From Bacillota bacterium (lineage in GTDB: Bacteria; Bacillota; Clostridia; DSM-8532), in contig JAEZJF010000030.1 in assembly GCA_023415825.1 (NCBI GenBank), positions 93,797-157,796 on the forward strand: a stretch of 64,000 nucleotides of DNA. Direction: 5' to 3'. The position numbers and the translations under genes were made by a program. Below the pieces are notes generated by a model that searched no databases, was not told the origin of the DNA, and saw only the letters and a list, made by a program, of their open reading frames with translations. Of this stretch, positions 53,915 through 62,654 are shown piece after piece; within the stretch, counting starts at the first letter, position 1; the number at the start of each line of letters is the position of its first letter.

Positions 53915-55778
53915 ACCCTAAACCCCGCTTTGTTTTTGTGCATATTCCAGTTTTATATACCTGGGCTCCGCACATGGAGCAGCCAACGGCGCAGTTTCTG
54001 GTAAGATCCCCTTCGTAGGCCTTTTCACTTTCTCTCTGTAAAAAGCTCTTGGAAATACCCATATCAATATGATCCCAGGGCAGAACCTCAGAATACTCCC
54101 GTCTTCTGTTAGCATAGAATTTGGGGTCTATGCCACACTCCTTAAAGGCCTCCATCCATTTGTCGAAGGAGAAAAACTCATCCCATCCGTCAAATTTGCA
54201 GCCCTTTTTCCAGGCGGTATAAAGCACTTCCCCAACTTTCCTGTCCCCTCTGGCCAGCACGGCTTCCATGAAGCTTAATTTGGCATCATGATAGTTATAG
54301 TCAATCTTCCGGGTACGCTTTTTTATGCGATCCTTTAAATGATATTGTTTTTCCATCAGGCTTTCCATGTCGTCCATGGGTTCCCATTGAAAGGGTGTAA
54401 ACGGCTTGGGAACAAAGCATGAGGTACTTAAGGTAATCCTAAGCGCCTTACTGTATTCGCCAGGAAGGCCACGGCAGGATTCAATGAGGTTGATGCCCAT
54501 ATCGGCAATTCCGTCCACATCCTCCATGGTCTCGGTGGGAAGTCCTGTCATAAAGTAAAGCTTTATGGAGCTCCAGCCTCCGGCAACCGCAAGCTTAGCC
54601 GAATTAATCAGATTTTCGTCTGTGATGCCCTTGTTGATGACATCCCTCAGTCTCTGGGTTCCTGCCTCAGGTGCAAAAGTAAGTCCGCTTTTTCGTACCT
54701 TGGACACCTTTTCCATAAGTCCCAATGAAAAGTTATCCACGCGGAGGGATGGAAGTGATAAGCTGACCTTCTCCGCCTCAGTATAGTCAATGAGGTTATT
54801 GCAGAGCTCCGGAAGGCTGGAATAGTCACTAGTACTTAATGAGACCAGCGAAATTTCCTCATAGCCTGTTTTTTCAACCGACGCTTTAGCCAACTCCAAA
54901 AGCTTTTGGTGACTCCGCTCCCGTACCGGGCGGTAAATAAACCCTGCCTGGCAGAACCGACAGCCACGCACGCACCCACGGAAAACCTCCAGCATAATTC
55001 GGTCGTGAACTGTTCCCACGTATGGGACAATGATTTCATCAGGGAAGTCTACCGCATCAAGATCCTGGATTAACCGCCGCTTGACAGAATCAGGCACTTC
55101 AGGACTATTGGGCAGCACCTCCATAATGGTACCGTCTTCATGGTAGGAAACATTATAAAGGGAAGGGACGTAAACACCCTCAATGCGGGTAATGCGCTTT
55201 AAAAAGCGATCACGGCTTTCGCCCGCTTCCTTCCACTTTTTATATTCATCAATAATCTCAAGTGTTACTTCTTCGCCCTCACCTATGACAAAAAAATCAA
55301 AGAAATCGGCAAGAGGCTCTGGATTGCAGGCGCAGGGGCCTCCTGCAAGGACAAAGGGCATGCCCTCGGAACGGTCCTTGGCAAGAGGAGGAATCCCCCC
55401 CAGATCCAGCATATTGAGAATGTTCGTGTAACTCATTTCGTACTGAAGAGTGAAGCCAACCAGATCAAACTCCGAAAGGGGTGTGAAGGTCTCCAGGGTA
55501 TAGAGCGGTAGTCCATTTTCCCGAAGAACGGCCTCCATGTCAACCCATGGGGTAAAAGCCCTTTCACAATAGGTATCTTCACGCTTATTGAGAATATGGT
55601 AGAGAATTTTCATGCCCAGATGGGACATGCCGATCTCATAATCATCAGGAAAACAAAAGGCAAAACGGACCGCAACACTCGCCGGATCCTTTTTAACCAT
55701 ATTCCATTCATTCCCTGTATATTTGGCCGGTTTTTCAACCTTTAATAAAAGACTGTCATCTAATTTTACTCGCATCAT
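53892..55778 (-). CDS. TIGR03960 family radical SAM protein
   Basis: 628 residues. N-terminal B12-binding-like domain (~20-200), radical SAM core with the cluster motif CVRGCRFCQAG (~270), and a C-terminal extension with a second Cys set, CAVGCSMCGAQ. The start ATG 55778 (followed by a second ATG) has no ribosome site of its own; a six-codon in-frame mini-ORF with GGAGG lies just upstream, so coupling is likely. The reaction is unknown; context suggests RNA or ribosome-linked modification. Confidence 0.9.
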   Translation of the reverse strand: MMRVKLDDSLLLKVEKPAKYTGNEWNMVKKDPASVAVRFAFCFPDDYEIGMSHLGMKILYHILNKREDTYCERAFTPWVDMEAVLRENGLPLYTLETFTPLSEFDLVGFTLQYEMSYTNILNMLDLGGIPPLAKDRSEGMPFVLAGGPCACNPEPLADFFDFFVIGEGEEVTLEIIDEYKKWKEAGESRDRFLKRITRIEGVYVPSLYNVSYHEDGTIMEVLPNSPEVPDSVKRRLIQDLDAVDFPDEIIVPYVGTVHDRIMLEVFRGCVRGCRFCQAGFIYRPVRERSHQKLLELAKASVEKTGYEEISLVSLSTSDYSSLPELCNNLIDYTEAEKVSLSLPSLRVDNFSLGLMEKVSKVRKSGLTFAPEAGTQRLRDVINKGITDENLINSAKLAVAGGWSSIKLYFMTGLPTETMEDVDGIADMGINLIESCRGLPGEYSKALRITLSTSCFVPKPFTPFQWEPMDDMESLMEKQYHLKDRIKKRTRKIDYNYHDAKLSFMEAVLARGDRKVGEVLYTAWKKGCKFDGWDEFFSFDKWMEAFKECGIDPKFYANRRREYSEVLPWDHIDMGISKSFLQRESEKAYEGDLTRNCAVGCSMCGAQVYKTGICTKTKRGLGYDESVEV

Positions 55779-55781
55779 ATT

Positions 55782-55802
55782 TTAAGGATGCAGTTCATGC
55801 AT
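55782..55802 (-). CDS. Six-codon upstream ORF (MHELHP) in hairpin
   Basis: ATG CAT GAA CTG CAT CCT TAA, preceded by GGAGG at optimal spacing, ends 3 nt before the radical SAM ATG and in its frame. The inverted repeat GGATGCA/TGCATCC (55786-55804) covers its start. It probably works as a translational coupling or control element. Confidence 0.45.
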   Translation of the reverse strand: MHELHP

Positions 55803-55862
55803 CCTATCCTCCAAGGTAAAAAGGTAATGTCTGTAGTATTTGAGAAAACTAATCCACTATAC

Positions 55863-55891
55863 ATCATACCTTAAGAAGGGCAAAAAGACAA
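55863..55891 (-). promoter_or_regulatory. Promoter of radical SAM-rng operon
   Basis: Minus-strand TTGTCT, 17-bp spacer, TATGAT. Confidence 0.6.
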
Positions 55892-55902
55892 GGGAGCGAT
55901 CT

Positions 55903-57564
55903 TTATTCTAACCAGGAATCTGTGAGGCTCAGCTTTCTCTGATTGTAATTCACATGAATACCATTAAGGATATTGCCGGCACCGTTGCTAGCCTCATAGT
56001 AAAATGTCCCATTTCTCGCATCCCCAATATGGCTTGAAAAAAATATAGTCATATTTTTTAAATCCAAACCCATCTTATAGTTCTCTACCATTTTCTTGAC
56101 TTGTTCCTCTGTATAGGGTTTATGGATTGAGAGAATCCGAATAAGAGCCTGAATGTCCTCCTCTTTCAGGGCCCTGGTGTATTCTTCTATTAACTGATGA
56201 ACCTCCGCAGATAAGCTCAGGAAAGGGTGCGTACAGAAAAAAGCCCCATCCATGTTCCATTGAATTGAGATATTCCGACTACTAAATTCATTCTTGGCAA
56301 TAAAACGGAAAGAATTCACCTGATTTGGGTCCAGCCCACAGTACGAGAATTCCTGAATGGGAAGATTTCCGAAGCTATGGCTGAAATCATCTAATGCAGA
56401 AGCTAATTGTAAATTATTTCGCTTTTGGGATGGATCAATAAAACGCTTTAAACGATCAATATTCTTGTCATTGATTGCATTTACCAGATCCTTCATCGCA
56501 CGATTTGCTTTATCCAATTTCTCCGGACTTGGTAATCTATCAATTGCACCCGCAGGTATTCCATAATCTGGTTTATTCCAATTAAACCCTTCTGGCTTAG
56601 TGCTGTCAGATGATGCTTCGAAAGCCTTTAAGACCCAAAGCGCCTTTTTTTCCTGTATTCCGTATACGAGATAAAATTGATTATCGGTCTGTTCCCCTGC
56701 ATATTGATACTTCAACAGTACTTTTTTACTGTCAGGACTCCAATCTACAAGGCTTTCATAGGGATCAGGCCTAAAATCTCTATAAGGCTCCATATTAAGG
56801 ATAAGTCTGTATGCTTCAAGTTGCTCCAGTGAAGTTGACGATGGCGCTGTTACCCTTTCTCCTGTTTTAATATTGGCTAAAACAGTTGTCTTCGTGATTC
56901 TGGTTATTTCAGTAATGCCAAGCCAGTCACCATCAGGTGACCAAGAAGTAATTGCGGAATTAAAGCCTTGATAAACCATCGTGATGTGATGATCTATCAC
57001 CGTGAAGACTCTGCCATCCTTCAAATAAGCTTCCGGAAACAGTACAAAGGCGTATCGATCGCCATTAGGCCATTTGGTGATGTACTGGGAATCATAGGTC
57101 TGATTAAGAATGGATAGAGTAAAAACTGCACTGTTCCTAACATAATCCTCCTTGGATTCTAACAGAGATATCAGACACTGTTTTACTGTCTCTCTATCGA
57201 TTTTATCCAAATAATCAATAAGCTTATAAGAAGAATACCATTGAATAATAGGATTTTGATGCTTGAGTCCGTCTACTAGAATATCCGATGCCTGTTCACC
57301 TGCTAATTCATCGAAATTAATTTCAGTTACCCAAAGCATGGACGGAGACTCTATTTGATCCAGCCCTAAAGCCTCCCATGAGAAAAGAGTATTCCCGTTA
57401 GGCGTCTGATTCGCAGATGAATCAGTTTCCGAAGGAGCCAGTGAAGAGGCGTCAGTGTTATCCTCTTTTACTGTGTTTGAAGCTTTATTGCAAGCAGAGA
57501 AAACCAAGAGAATTACAACCATACAGACTGTAAAGAAAATAAAAGAAGAGAATTTTTTAATCAT
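55903..57564 (-). CDS. Lipoprotein with HEAT-like and beta-propeller-like regions
   Basis: 553 residues. Signal peptide with lipobox VFSAC (Cys ~25), a helical HEAT-like region (~70-150, HQNPIIQWYSSYKLIDYL and KEDYVRNSAVFTLSIL), TolB-like blade motifs (TSWSPDGDWLGI, VDWSPDSKKVLL) and a C-terminal ~200-residue region with two NTF2/DUF4878-like repeats. An extracytoplasmic surface protein; no close family recognised. Confidence 0.65.
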   Translation of the reverse strand: MIKKFSSFIFFTVCMVVILLVFSACNKASNTVKEDNTDASSLAPSETDSSANQTPNGNTLFSWEALGLDQIESPSMLWVTEINFDELAGEQASDILVDGLKHQNPIIQWYSSYKLIDYLDKIDRETVKQCLISLLESKEDYVRNSAVFTLSILNQTYDSQYITKWPNGDRYAFVLFPEAYLKDGRVFTVIDHHITMVYQGFNSAITSWSPDGDWLGITEITRITKTTVLANIKTGERVTAPSSTSLEQLEAYRLILNMEPYRDFRPDPYESLVDWSPDSKKVLLKYQYAGEQTDNQFYLVYGIQEKKALWVLKAFEASSDSTKPEGFNWNKPDYGIPAGAIDRLPSPEKLDKANRAMKDLVNAINDKNIDRLKRFIDPSQKRNNLQLASALDDFSHSFGNLPIQEFSYCGLDPNQVNSFRFIAKNEFSSRNISIQWNMDGAFFCTHPFLSLSAEVHQLIEEYTRALKEEDIQALIRILSIHKPYTEEQVKKMVENYKMGLDLKNMTIFFSSHIGDARNGTFYYEASNGAGNILNGIHVNYNQRKLSLTDSWLE

Positions 57565-57650
57565 CTTAATCCCTGCAATTCTACAGTATAGGCAATGTAA
57601 TCTAAATATACTTTTATGGTATATTATACCTATAGAAAAGTAAAGCTCAT

Positions 57651-58841
57651 TTAGATACCCATTTCTTTTTTAGTTTCTATGAAAGCTTTTATTGCAAAGT
57701 CCAAATCCTCACGGGTATGGGCTGCCGAAAGCTGTGTTCTGACACGGGCCTTACCGTGGGGAACCACGGGATAGAAGAATCCACGGACGTAGACTCCTTT
57801 TTCGAAAAGTATTTTCGCCATTTGTTGAGCTATTTCAGCCTCCCCAAGCATGATAGGGACAATGGGATGGCCTCCCTCAGGAATTTGGAAGCCCGCTCTT
57901 TTCATCTCAGTTCTGAAAAAGTGCGTGTTTTCAAATAGCTTATCTCTAAATTCTGTTGTCTCGCTCAGAAGATCTAAAACCTTGATGGAAGCAGCTGCAA
58001 TGGCAGGAGCCAATGTATTGGAGAACAGATAAGGCCGGGATCTTTGTCTTAGTAGATCAATGAATACCTTCCACCCGCTGGTGTAGCCCCCGCTGGCACC
58101 ACCCAAGGCCTTTCCCAACGTTCCTGTGATAATGTCAACTCTGCCCGTGACGCCGCAATACTCGGGAGTTCCTCTTCCTTTTTCGCCTAAAAACCCTACG
58201 GCGTGACTGTCATCTACCATGACTAGCGCATTATAGCGTTCAGCCAGATCACAAATACCCTTAAGATTGGCAATAGTCCCGTCCATTGAAAAGACTCCGT
58301 CGGTGGCAATCATGCGAATGCGTGCGTTTTGGGCCTGCTTAAGCTTTTCTTCCAAATCGGCCATGTCATTGTTTTTGTAGCGGTACCGATTTGCTTTACA
58401 GAGTCTAACACCATCGATGATGCTGGCATGGTTAAGCTCATCACTGATGATAGCATCCTGTTCAGTGAGAAGGGTTTCAAACAGGCCGCCATTGGCATCA
58501 AAGCAGGAGGAATAAAGAATGGTATCCTCGGTCTCTAGAAACTCTGAGATCTTATTCTCAAGCCTTTTGTGCACGTCTTGAGTACCGCAGATAAAACGCA
58601 CCGATGAAAGGCCATAACCCCAATTATCATAGCTTTCCTGGGCAGCCTTCACTACAGCAGGGTGATTGGAAAGGCCCAGATAGTTGTTAGCACATAGGTT
58701 TAAGAGGTTATCCCGCCCACGTACACTGATTCTGGTGTTCTGAGGACTGGTAATAATCTGTTCCTCTTTCCACAGACCGCTTTTTTTGATATTCTCGATT
58801 TCTGAGCGATAAAACGCCTCGGTTTCTGAATTGAACATCAT
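57651..58841 (-). CDS. kbl: 2-amino-3-ketobutyrate CoA ligase (glycine C-acetyltransferase)
   Basis: 396 residues, the standard length. PLP-binding Lys in [14 protein letters not shown] (~243), SHAVGFLG and the N-terminal [10 protein letters not shown]. Splits 2-amino-3-ketobutyrate with CoA into glycine and acetyl-CoA. ATG 58841 follows AGGGAG; ten bp after tdh. Confidence 0.95.
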   Translation of the reverse strand: MMFNSETEAFYRSEIENIKKSGLWKEEQIITSPQNTRISVRGRDNLLNLCANNYLGLSNHPAVVKAAQESYDNWGYGLSSVRFICGTQDVHKRLENKISEFLETEDTILYSSCFDANGGLFETLLTEQDAIISDELNHASIIDGVRLCKANRYRYKNNDMADLEEKLKQAQNARIRMIATDGVFSMDGTIANLKGICDLAERYNALVMVDDSHAVGFLGEKGRGTPEYCGVTGRVDIITGTLGKALGGASGGYTSGWKVFIDLLRQRSRPYLFSNTLAPAIAAASIKVLDLLSETTEFRDKLFENTHFFRTEMKRAGFQIPEGGHPIVPIMLGEAEIAQQMAKILFEKGVYVRGFFYPVVPHGKARVRTQLSAAHTREDLDFAIKAFIETKKEMGI

Positions 58842-58851
58842 TTCATCTCCC

Positions 58852-59886
58852 TTATTCTGAAAGCCAGTCGAGGACGACCTTGCCCGAGTTACCCGAGGCC
58901 ATAACCTCAAAGGCTTCCTGATAATCCGTATAGATATATTGATGGGTGATAACAGGAGTTATATCAAGACCGGAATGCAGCATCACCTGCATTTTATACC
59001 ACGTCTCATACATCTCCCGGCCATAAATCCCTTTTATAGTGAGACCGTTAAAGACCACCTTGTCCCAGTCAATCTTCGTATCCTGTTTCTGAATTCCCAA
59101 AAGTGCTATCTTTCCTCCATGGGACATGACATCAATCATGCTCTGGAAGGCCGTGTTGTTGCCTGACATCTCAAGACCTACATCAAAGCCTTCCTTCATA
59201 CCCAGAGCTTTCATGGCATCATCTAGGCTTTGCGTTCTGATATCCAATGCCATCGTTACACCCATCTTTTTTGCAAGTTCCAGGCGGTAGGGGTTGACAT
59301 CGGTAATAACCACATAGCGAGCCCCTGCATGACGCACCACAGCCGCTGCCATGAGTCCGATGGGCCCCGCTCCGGTAATCAACACATCCTCACCCAATAC
59401 ATCGAATGACAGGGCAGAATGCACCGCATTGCCAAAGGGGTCAAAGCAGCTGAACACCTCAAGGGGTATTTTAGGATCACAATGCCAGACATTGGTGACG
59501 GGAATGGCCAAATACTCGGCAAAGGCTCCCGGTCTGTTTACGCCAACCCCACTGGTTTTCATGCACAGGTGGCGGCGCCCCGCAAGGCAATTCCGGCAAA
59601 CGCCACAAACCAAATGCCCTTCACCCGAAACAATGTCCCCAACTTTACAATCATGGACATTGCTCCCATAGGCTTCAATGGTTCCTACAAATTCATGGCC
59701 GATGGTCATGGGTACGGGGATGGTCTTCTGAGCCCACTGGTCCCAGTTATAAATATGTATGTCGGTCCCGCAGATGGAGGTTCTATGTATTTTGATCAAG
59801 ACATCATTAATACCGATTTCGGGCTTGGGAACCTCATCCATCCAGATACCGGGCTCTCGGTACTTTTTGACTAAGGCCTTCATCAT
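58852..59886 (-). CDS. tdh: L-threonine 3-dehydrogenase
   Basis: 344 residues, zinc-dependent MDR family. Catalytic Cys in [17 protein letters not shown], structural zinc cysteines [15 protein letters not shown] and a Rossmann [10 protein letters not shown]. Oxidises threonine to 2-amino-3-ketobutyrate, the substrate of kbl. ATG 59886 gives the usual N-terminus; a TTG at 59895 with GAGGGGTGG upstream is an alternative. Operon with kbl. Confidence 0.95.
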   Translation of the reverse strand: MMKALVKKYREPGIWMDEVPKPEIGINDVLIKIHRTSICGTDIHIYNWDQWAQKTIPVPMTIGHEFVGTIEAYGSNVHDCKVGDIVSGEGHLVCGVCRNCLAGRRHLCMKTSGVGVNRPGAFAEYLAIPVTNVWHCDPKIPLEVFSCFDPFGNAVHSALSFDVLGEDVLITGAGPIGLMAAAVVRHAGARYVVITDVNPYRLELAKKMGVTMALDIRTQSLDDAMKALGMKEGFDVGLEMSGNNTAFQSMIDVMSHGGKIALLGIQKQDTKIDWDKVVFNGLTIKGIYGREMYETWYKMQVMLHSGLDITPVITHQYIYTDYQEAFEVMASGNSGKVVLDWLSE

Positions 59887-60007
59887 GTTGCCCAAAATAA
59901 CCACCCCTCTATTCATTTGTTTATCAGGAACCAAATTTCTTACAGTGTATATATACCCTTAAAACACAAAAAACTGAACCGTCGCTTTCATTTTTTATAT
60001 CTTTTTT

Positions 60008-60172
60008 TCATAGGGTATTTGACATATACGCCACAATCAGGTCGTCCAATTTTCTGCTGATAGCCAGAATATGATCATTATTGATATTACTGCCGGCATC
60101 CCTCTTTTCAATGGCCTTTTCGAGCTCTGCCCGAACTTCGCAGATACTCTCGTATAAATGTTTCTCACCCAT
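60008..60172 (-). CDS. Spo0E-like aspartyl-phosphate phosphatase
   Basis: 54 residues beginning MGEKHLYESICEVR. The signature SRKLDDLIVAYM (SxxLD motif) is that of the Spo0E/YnzD family that dephosphorylates Spo0A-P and so delays sporulation. A G-rich site precedes ATG. Divergent from the SinR-like XRE gene, ~120 bp apart, inside an otherwise non-coding 400-bp gap. Confidence 0.8.
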   Translation of the reverse strand: MGEKHLYESICEVRAELEKAIEKRDAGSNINNDHILAISRKLDDLIVAYMSNTL

Positions 60173-60295
60173 TTCCACACTCCCCGAAATTAAATTTATA
60201 ATCTGGTATAAAACTCTATTAGCATTATTATAATGCTTTTAGTGGCTTGAAGCGAGTGTCAAACATTCGCTTAAATAGAAAGGTGAGGTGTTACT

Positions 60296-60643
60296 ATGAG
60301 TCAAAAGTCTGCCAATGTCCGAAAAACACTGGGTGTAAGAATTCGACAGGAACGCATAAAAAGAAGCTTAACCATAGAAAAGCTTGCTGAAAAGCTTGAT
60401 GTATCACCCTCATTTTTGGGTTGCGTCGAAAGAGGGGAACGCGCTTTAAGCCTTGAAAAGCTTTATAATATTTCTGAGCTTTTTGATGTTACGGTAGATT
60501 CCCTCATCAAGGAGAAATCATCTGAAACATCCCGAGTCGAGGAGATGTCTTTACTCTTAAAGGAATTAGATGAGAACGAATACAGGACTGTCTATGAAAT
60601 TGCACGAACTGCCAAAGAACATTTTAAAAACTCAGGCAAATGA
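60296..60643 (+). CDS. XRE-family HTH regulator (SinR-like)
   Basis: 115 residues. An N-terminal lambda-repressor-type HTH (~11-68, LTIEKLAEKLDVSPSFLGCVERGERALSLEKL) and a short helical C-terminus. AAAGGTGAGG upstream. Next to the Spo0E-like gene, so a role in a stationary-phase or sporulation decision is plausible (inference). Confidence 0.88.
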   Translation: MSQKSANVRKTLGVRIRQERIKRSLTIEKLAEKLDVSPSFLGCVERGERALSLEKLYNISELFDVTVDSLIKEKSSETSRVEEMSLLLKELDENEYRTVYEIARTAKEHFKNSGK

Positions 60644-60655
60644 ATGATGCGTAAC

Positions 60656-60692
60656 AAAAAAACAGGAAGCATCTTAATAATGCCTCCTGAAA
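60656..60692 (-). terminator. Terminator of second GNAT gene
   Basis: Minus-strand stem CAGGAGGCAT/ATGCTTCCTG around TATTAAG, followed by TTTTTTT. May also serve the convergent XRE gene. Confidence 0.8.
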
Positions 60693-60702
60693 GGTTGTTC
60701 TC

Positions 60703-61176
60703 CTAAATCATATCCCGATAGATACCTGGATATGAGCCCGGAATGACTGTGGCATTGACCGATTTTTCATAAAAGCCTATGGCATCTTCCGGTCCGCCGA
60801 TAATAGCATAGGCATAGCCCATTTCCTTGAGCCCTTGTAGAGCACTTATTAATAAGGCTTTCCCTATCTTCAGCCCACGGCATTTCTCCAAAACCCCGGT
60901 AGGCCCGAAAAAAGCTTTACATGTTGTTTCATAGCAAGCAAAGCCTACAACCTCTTTCTCCACATTAACCGCAATGATGCAGCTTACAGGATGATTGCTA
61001 AAAGCTACATCACATTCGCTGGCCCAAAAATCACCAAAATTGTTTCTGACAAATTCAAAAACCTTGATTTTGTTTGGGGCCATGGCTCTTATTATACGAT
61101 AGCCCTTTCCTTGAAGCTCCTCAAGAAGAGCTCCGTTATCAGGAAGATCATAGAGTTTAACCAACATATCCGGCAT
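60703..61176 (-). CDS. GNAT-family N-acetyltransferase (copy 2)
   Basis: 157 residues, paralogue of 13826-14305: same MPDM start, PVSC, FFGPTGVLE and YAIIGG, with the acetyl-CoA loop CRGLKIGKALLI. Monocistronic with its own terminator. Acceptor unknown. Confidence 0.8.
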   Translation of the reverse strand: MPDMLVKLYDLPDNGALLEELQGKGYRIIRAMAPNKIKVFEFVRNNFGDFWASECDVAFSNHPVSCIIAVNVEKEVVGFACYETTCKAFFGPTGVLEKCRGLKIGKALLISALQGLKEMGYAYAIIGGPEDAIGFYEKSVNATVIPGSYPGIYRDMI

Positions 61177-61306
61177 AGCCGCAACTCCTGTCTATATTAA
61201 AATTAATATGCTGTTTTCATTATACAATAAATATTGTAAATATCTACCGGATTTTTCCTGATAAGGGGTGCGTGAAACACACCACAAGTCTTGAACTGTG
61301 AGAACT

Positions 61307-61337
61307 AAAAAACAGCTACCCTCTGTGGATAGCTGTT
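61307..61337 (-). terminator. serC terminator
   Basis: Minus-strand ACAGCTATCC/GGGTAGCTGT stem around ACAGA, followed by TTTTTTAG. Confidence 0.8.
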
Positions 61338-61367
61338 GTAATTTGTTGATATTTTCTGCTTCATGCT

Positions 61368-62453
61368 TTACGAGTTAGCTTCTTCAAATTCTTTCATGAA
61401 AGCAACCAGGGCTTTTACTCCTTCAACAGGCATAGCATTGTAAATGCTTGCCCTCATACCGCCAACGGTTCTATAGCCCTTGAGGTTGGCAAGCCCTCTG
61501 GCCTCAGCTTCCTTGACAAACTTCTTGTCGAGCTCCTCGCTTCCGGTGACAAAGTTCACATTCATAAGGGAACGGTCATATTTTTCGACAGTACCCTTAA
61601 AGAGCTTGGAATTATCAATGCAATCATAAAGCAATTGTGCCTTTTCTTCATTGATCTTCTGAATGGCTTCAACCCCACCATTACGTTTAATCCAATCATA
61701 TACCAAGCCGCATATATAGATGCTGTAGCAGGGAGGTGTATTATAAAGAGAGCTGTTCTCCGCATGGATTTTGTACTGGAGCATGGTAGGAACAGAGGGC
61801 TCAGTCTCTCTTATAAGGTCTTCACGAATGATGACAACCGTCACACCGGCAGGGCCCATGTTCTTCTGTGCACCGGCATATATCAAACCGAACTTGGATA
61901 CATCATAAACCTCGGACAGAATGTTTGAGGACATATCGGCCACCAGCGGCACATTTTCAAGAGCAACAATATCCTTATCCCGGAGGCGTGTACCATACAC
62001 GGTGTTGTTCGTGGTGATATGGAAGAAATCCGCATCGCTGCTCAGGTCAGTCTTATTAATTTTAGGAATAGAGGTAAACTTTTTATCTTCTGACGAGGCT
62101 ACTACATTGCATGAAAGATATTTCTTTGCTTCCGAGCAAGCCTTTTTAGCCCAAACACCGGTTACCAGAAAATCAGCTTTTCCATTTTTCTTTAAATTGA
62201 GCGGAATCATGGAGAACTGCAAATGAGCGCCACCCTGCAAGAATAGAACCTTATAGTTGGATGGAATGTTCATAATCTCACGAAGGTCGCTCTCGGCCTT
62301 GTTCTGAATATTTTCATACCAGGAAGATCGATGGCTCATTTCCATAACGGACATGCCGGAACCCTTATAATCCAGTAATTCCTCTGAAGCCTGCTTTAGA
62401 ACTTCCTCAGGAAGAATACCGGGACCTGCCGAAAAATTAAACACTCTTGCCAT
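61368..62453 (-). CDS. serC: Phosphoserine aminotransferase
   Basis: 361 residues, class V PLP aminotransferase. FSAGPGILPEEVL at the N-terminus, PLP Lys in YAGAQKNMGPAG (~195) and a C-terminal GYRTVGGMRASIYNAMP. Makes 3-phosphoserine from 3-phosphohydroxypyruvate in serine synthesis. serA is not in the window. Monocistronic here. Confidence 0.96.
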   Translation of the reverse strand: MARVFNFSAGPGILPEEVLKQASEELLDYKGSGMSVMEMSHRSSWYENIQNKAESDLREIMNIPSNYKVLFLQGGAHLQFSMIPLNLKKNGKADFLVTGVWAKKACSEAKKYLSCNVVASSEDKKFTSIPKINKTDLSSDADFFHITTNNTVYGTRLRDKDIVALENVPLVADMSSNILSEVYDVSKFGLIYAGAQKNMGPAGVTVVIIREDLIRETEPSVPTMLQYKIHAENSSLYNTPPCYSIYICGLVYDWIKRNGGVEAIQKINEEKAQLLYDCIDNSKLFKGTVEKYDRSLMNVNFVTGSEELDKKFVKEAEARGLANLKGYRTVGGMRASIYNAMPVEGVKALVAFMKEFEEANS

Positions 62454-62513
62454 AATGGCCTCACTCCATTTCTCATCTAAGCTTTGCTTGATAAAATTTG
62501 TTATTATTTTAAC

Positions 62514-62531
62514 ACTTTAGCGAGCTAAAGT
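62514..62531 (-). promoter_or_regulatory. Palindrome upstream of serC
   Basis: Perfect 8-bp inverted repeat ACTTTAGC/GCTAAAGT with a 2-bp centre, about 60 bp before serC. Possible operator; regulator unknown. Confidence 0.35.
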
Positions 62532-62654
62532 CTATACTAAGAATAAATAATAGTACTATGGTCTATTTACTGTTTTCATTGCAGTATGACTTCTTAATTT
62601 ATCAGTTATTAAGGCTCTGTGAGAAGCTTTAGTCCAAGTAATAGCAGCAGATTA

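Noticed and set aside
62454..62654. Region between serC and the array considered as a CRISPR leader
   Set aside because: The adjoining repeats are degenerate and the repeat orientation points the other way, so this is the trailer side.
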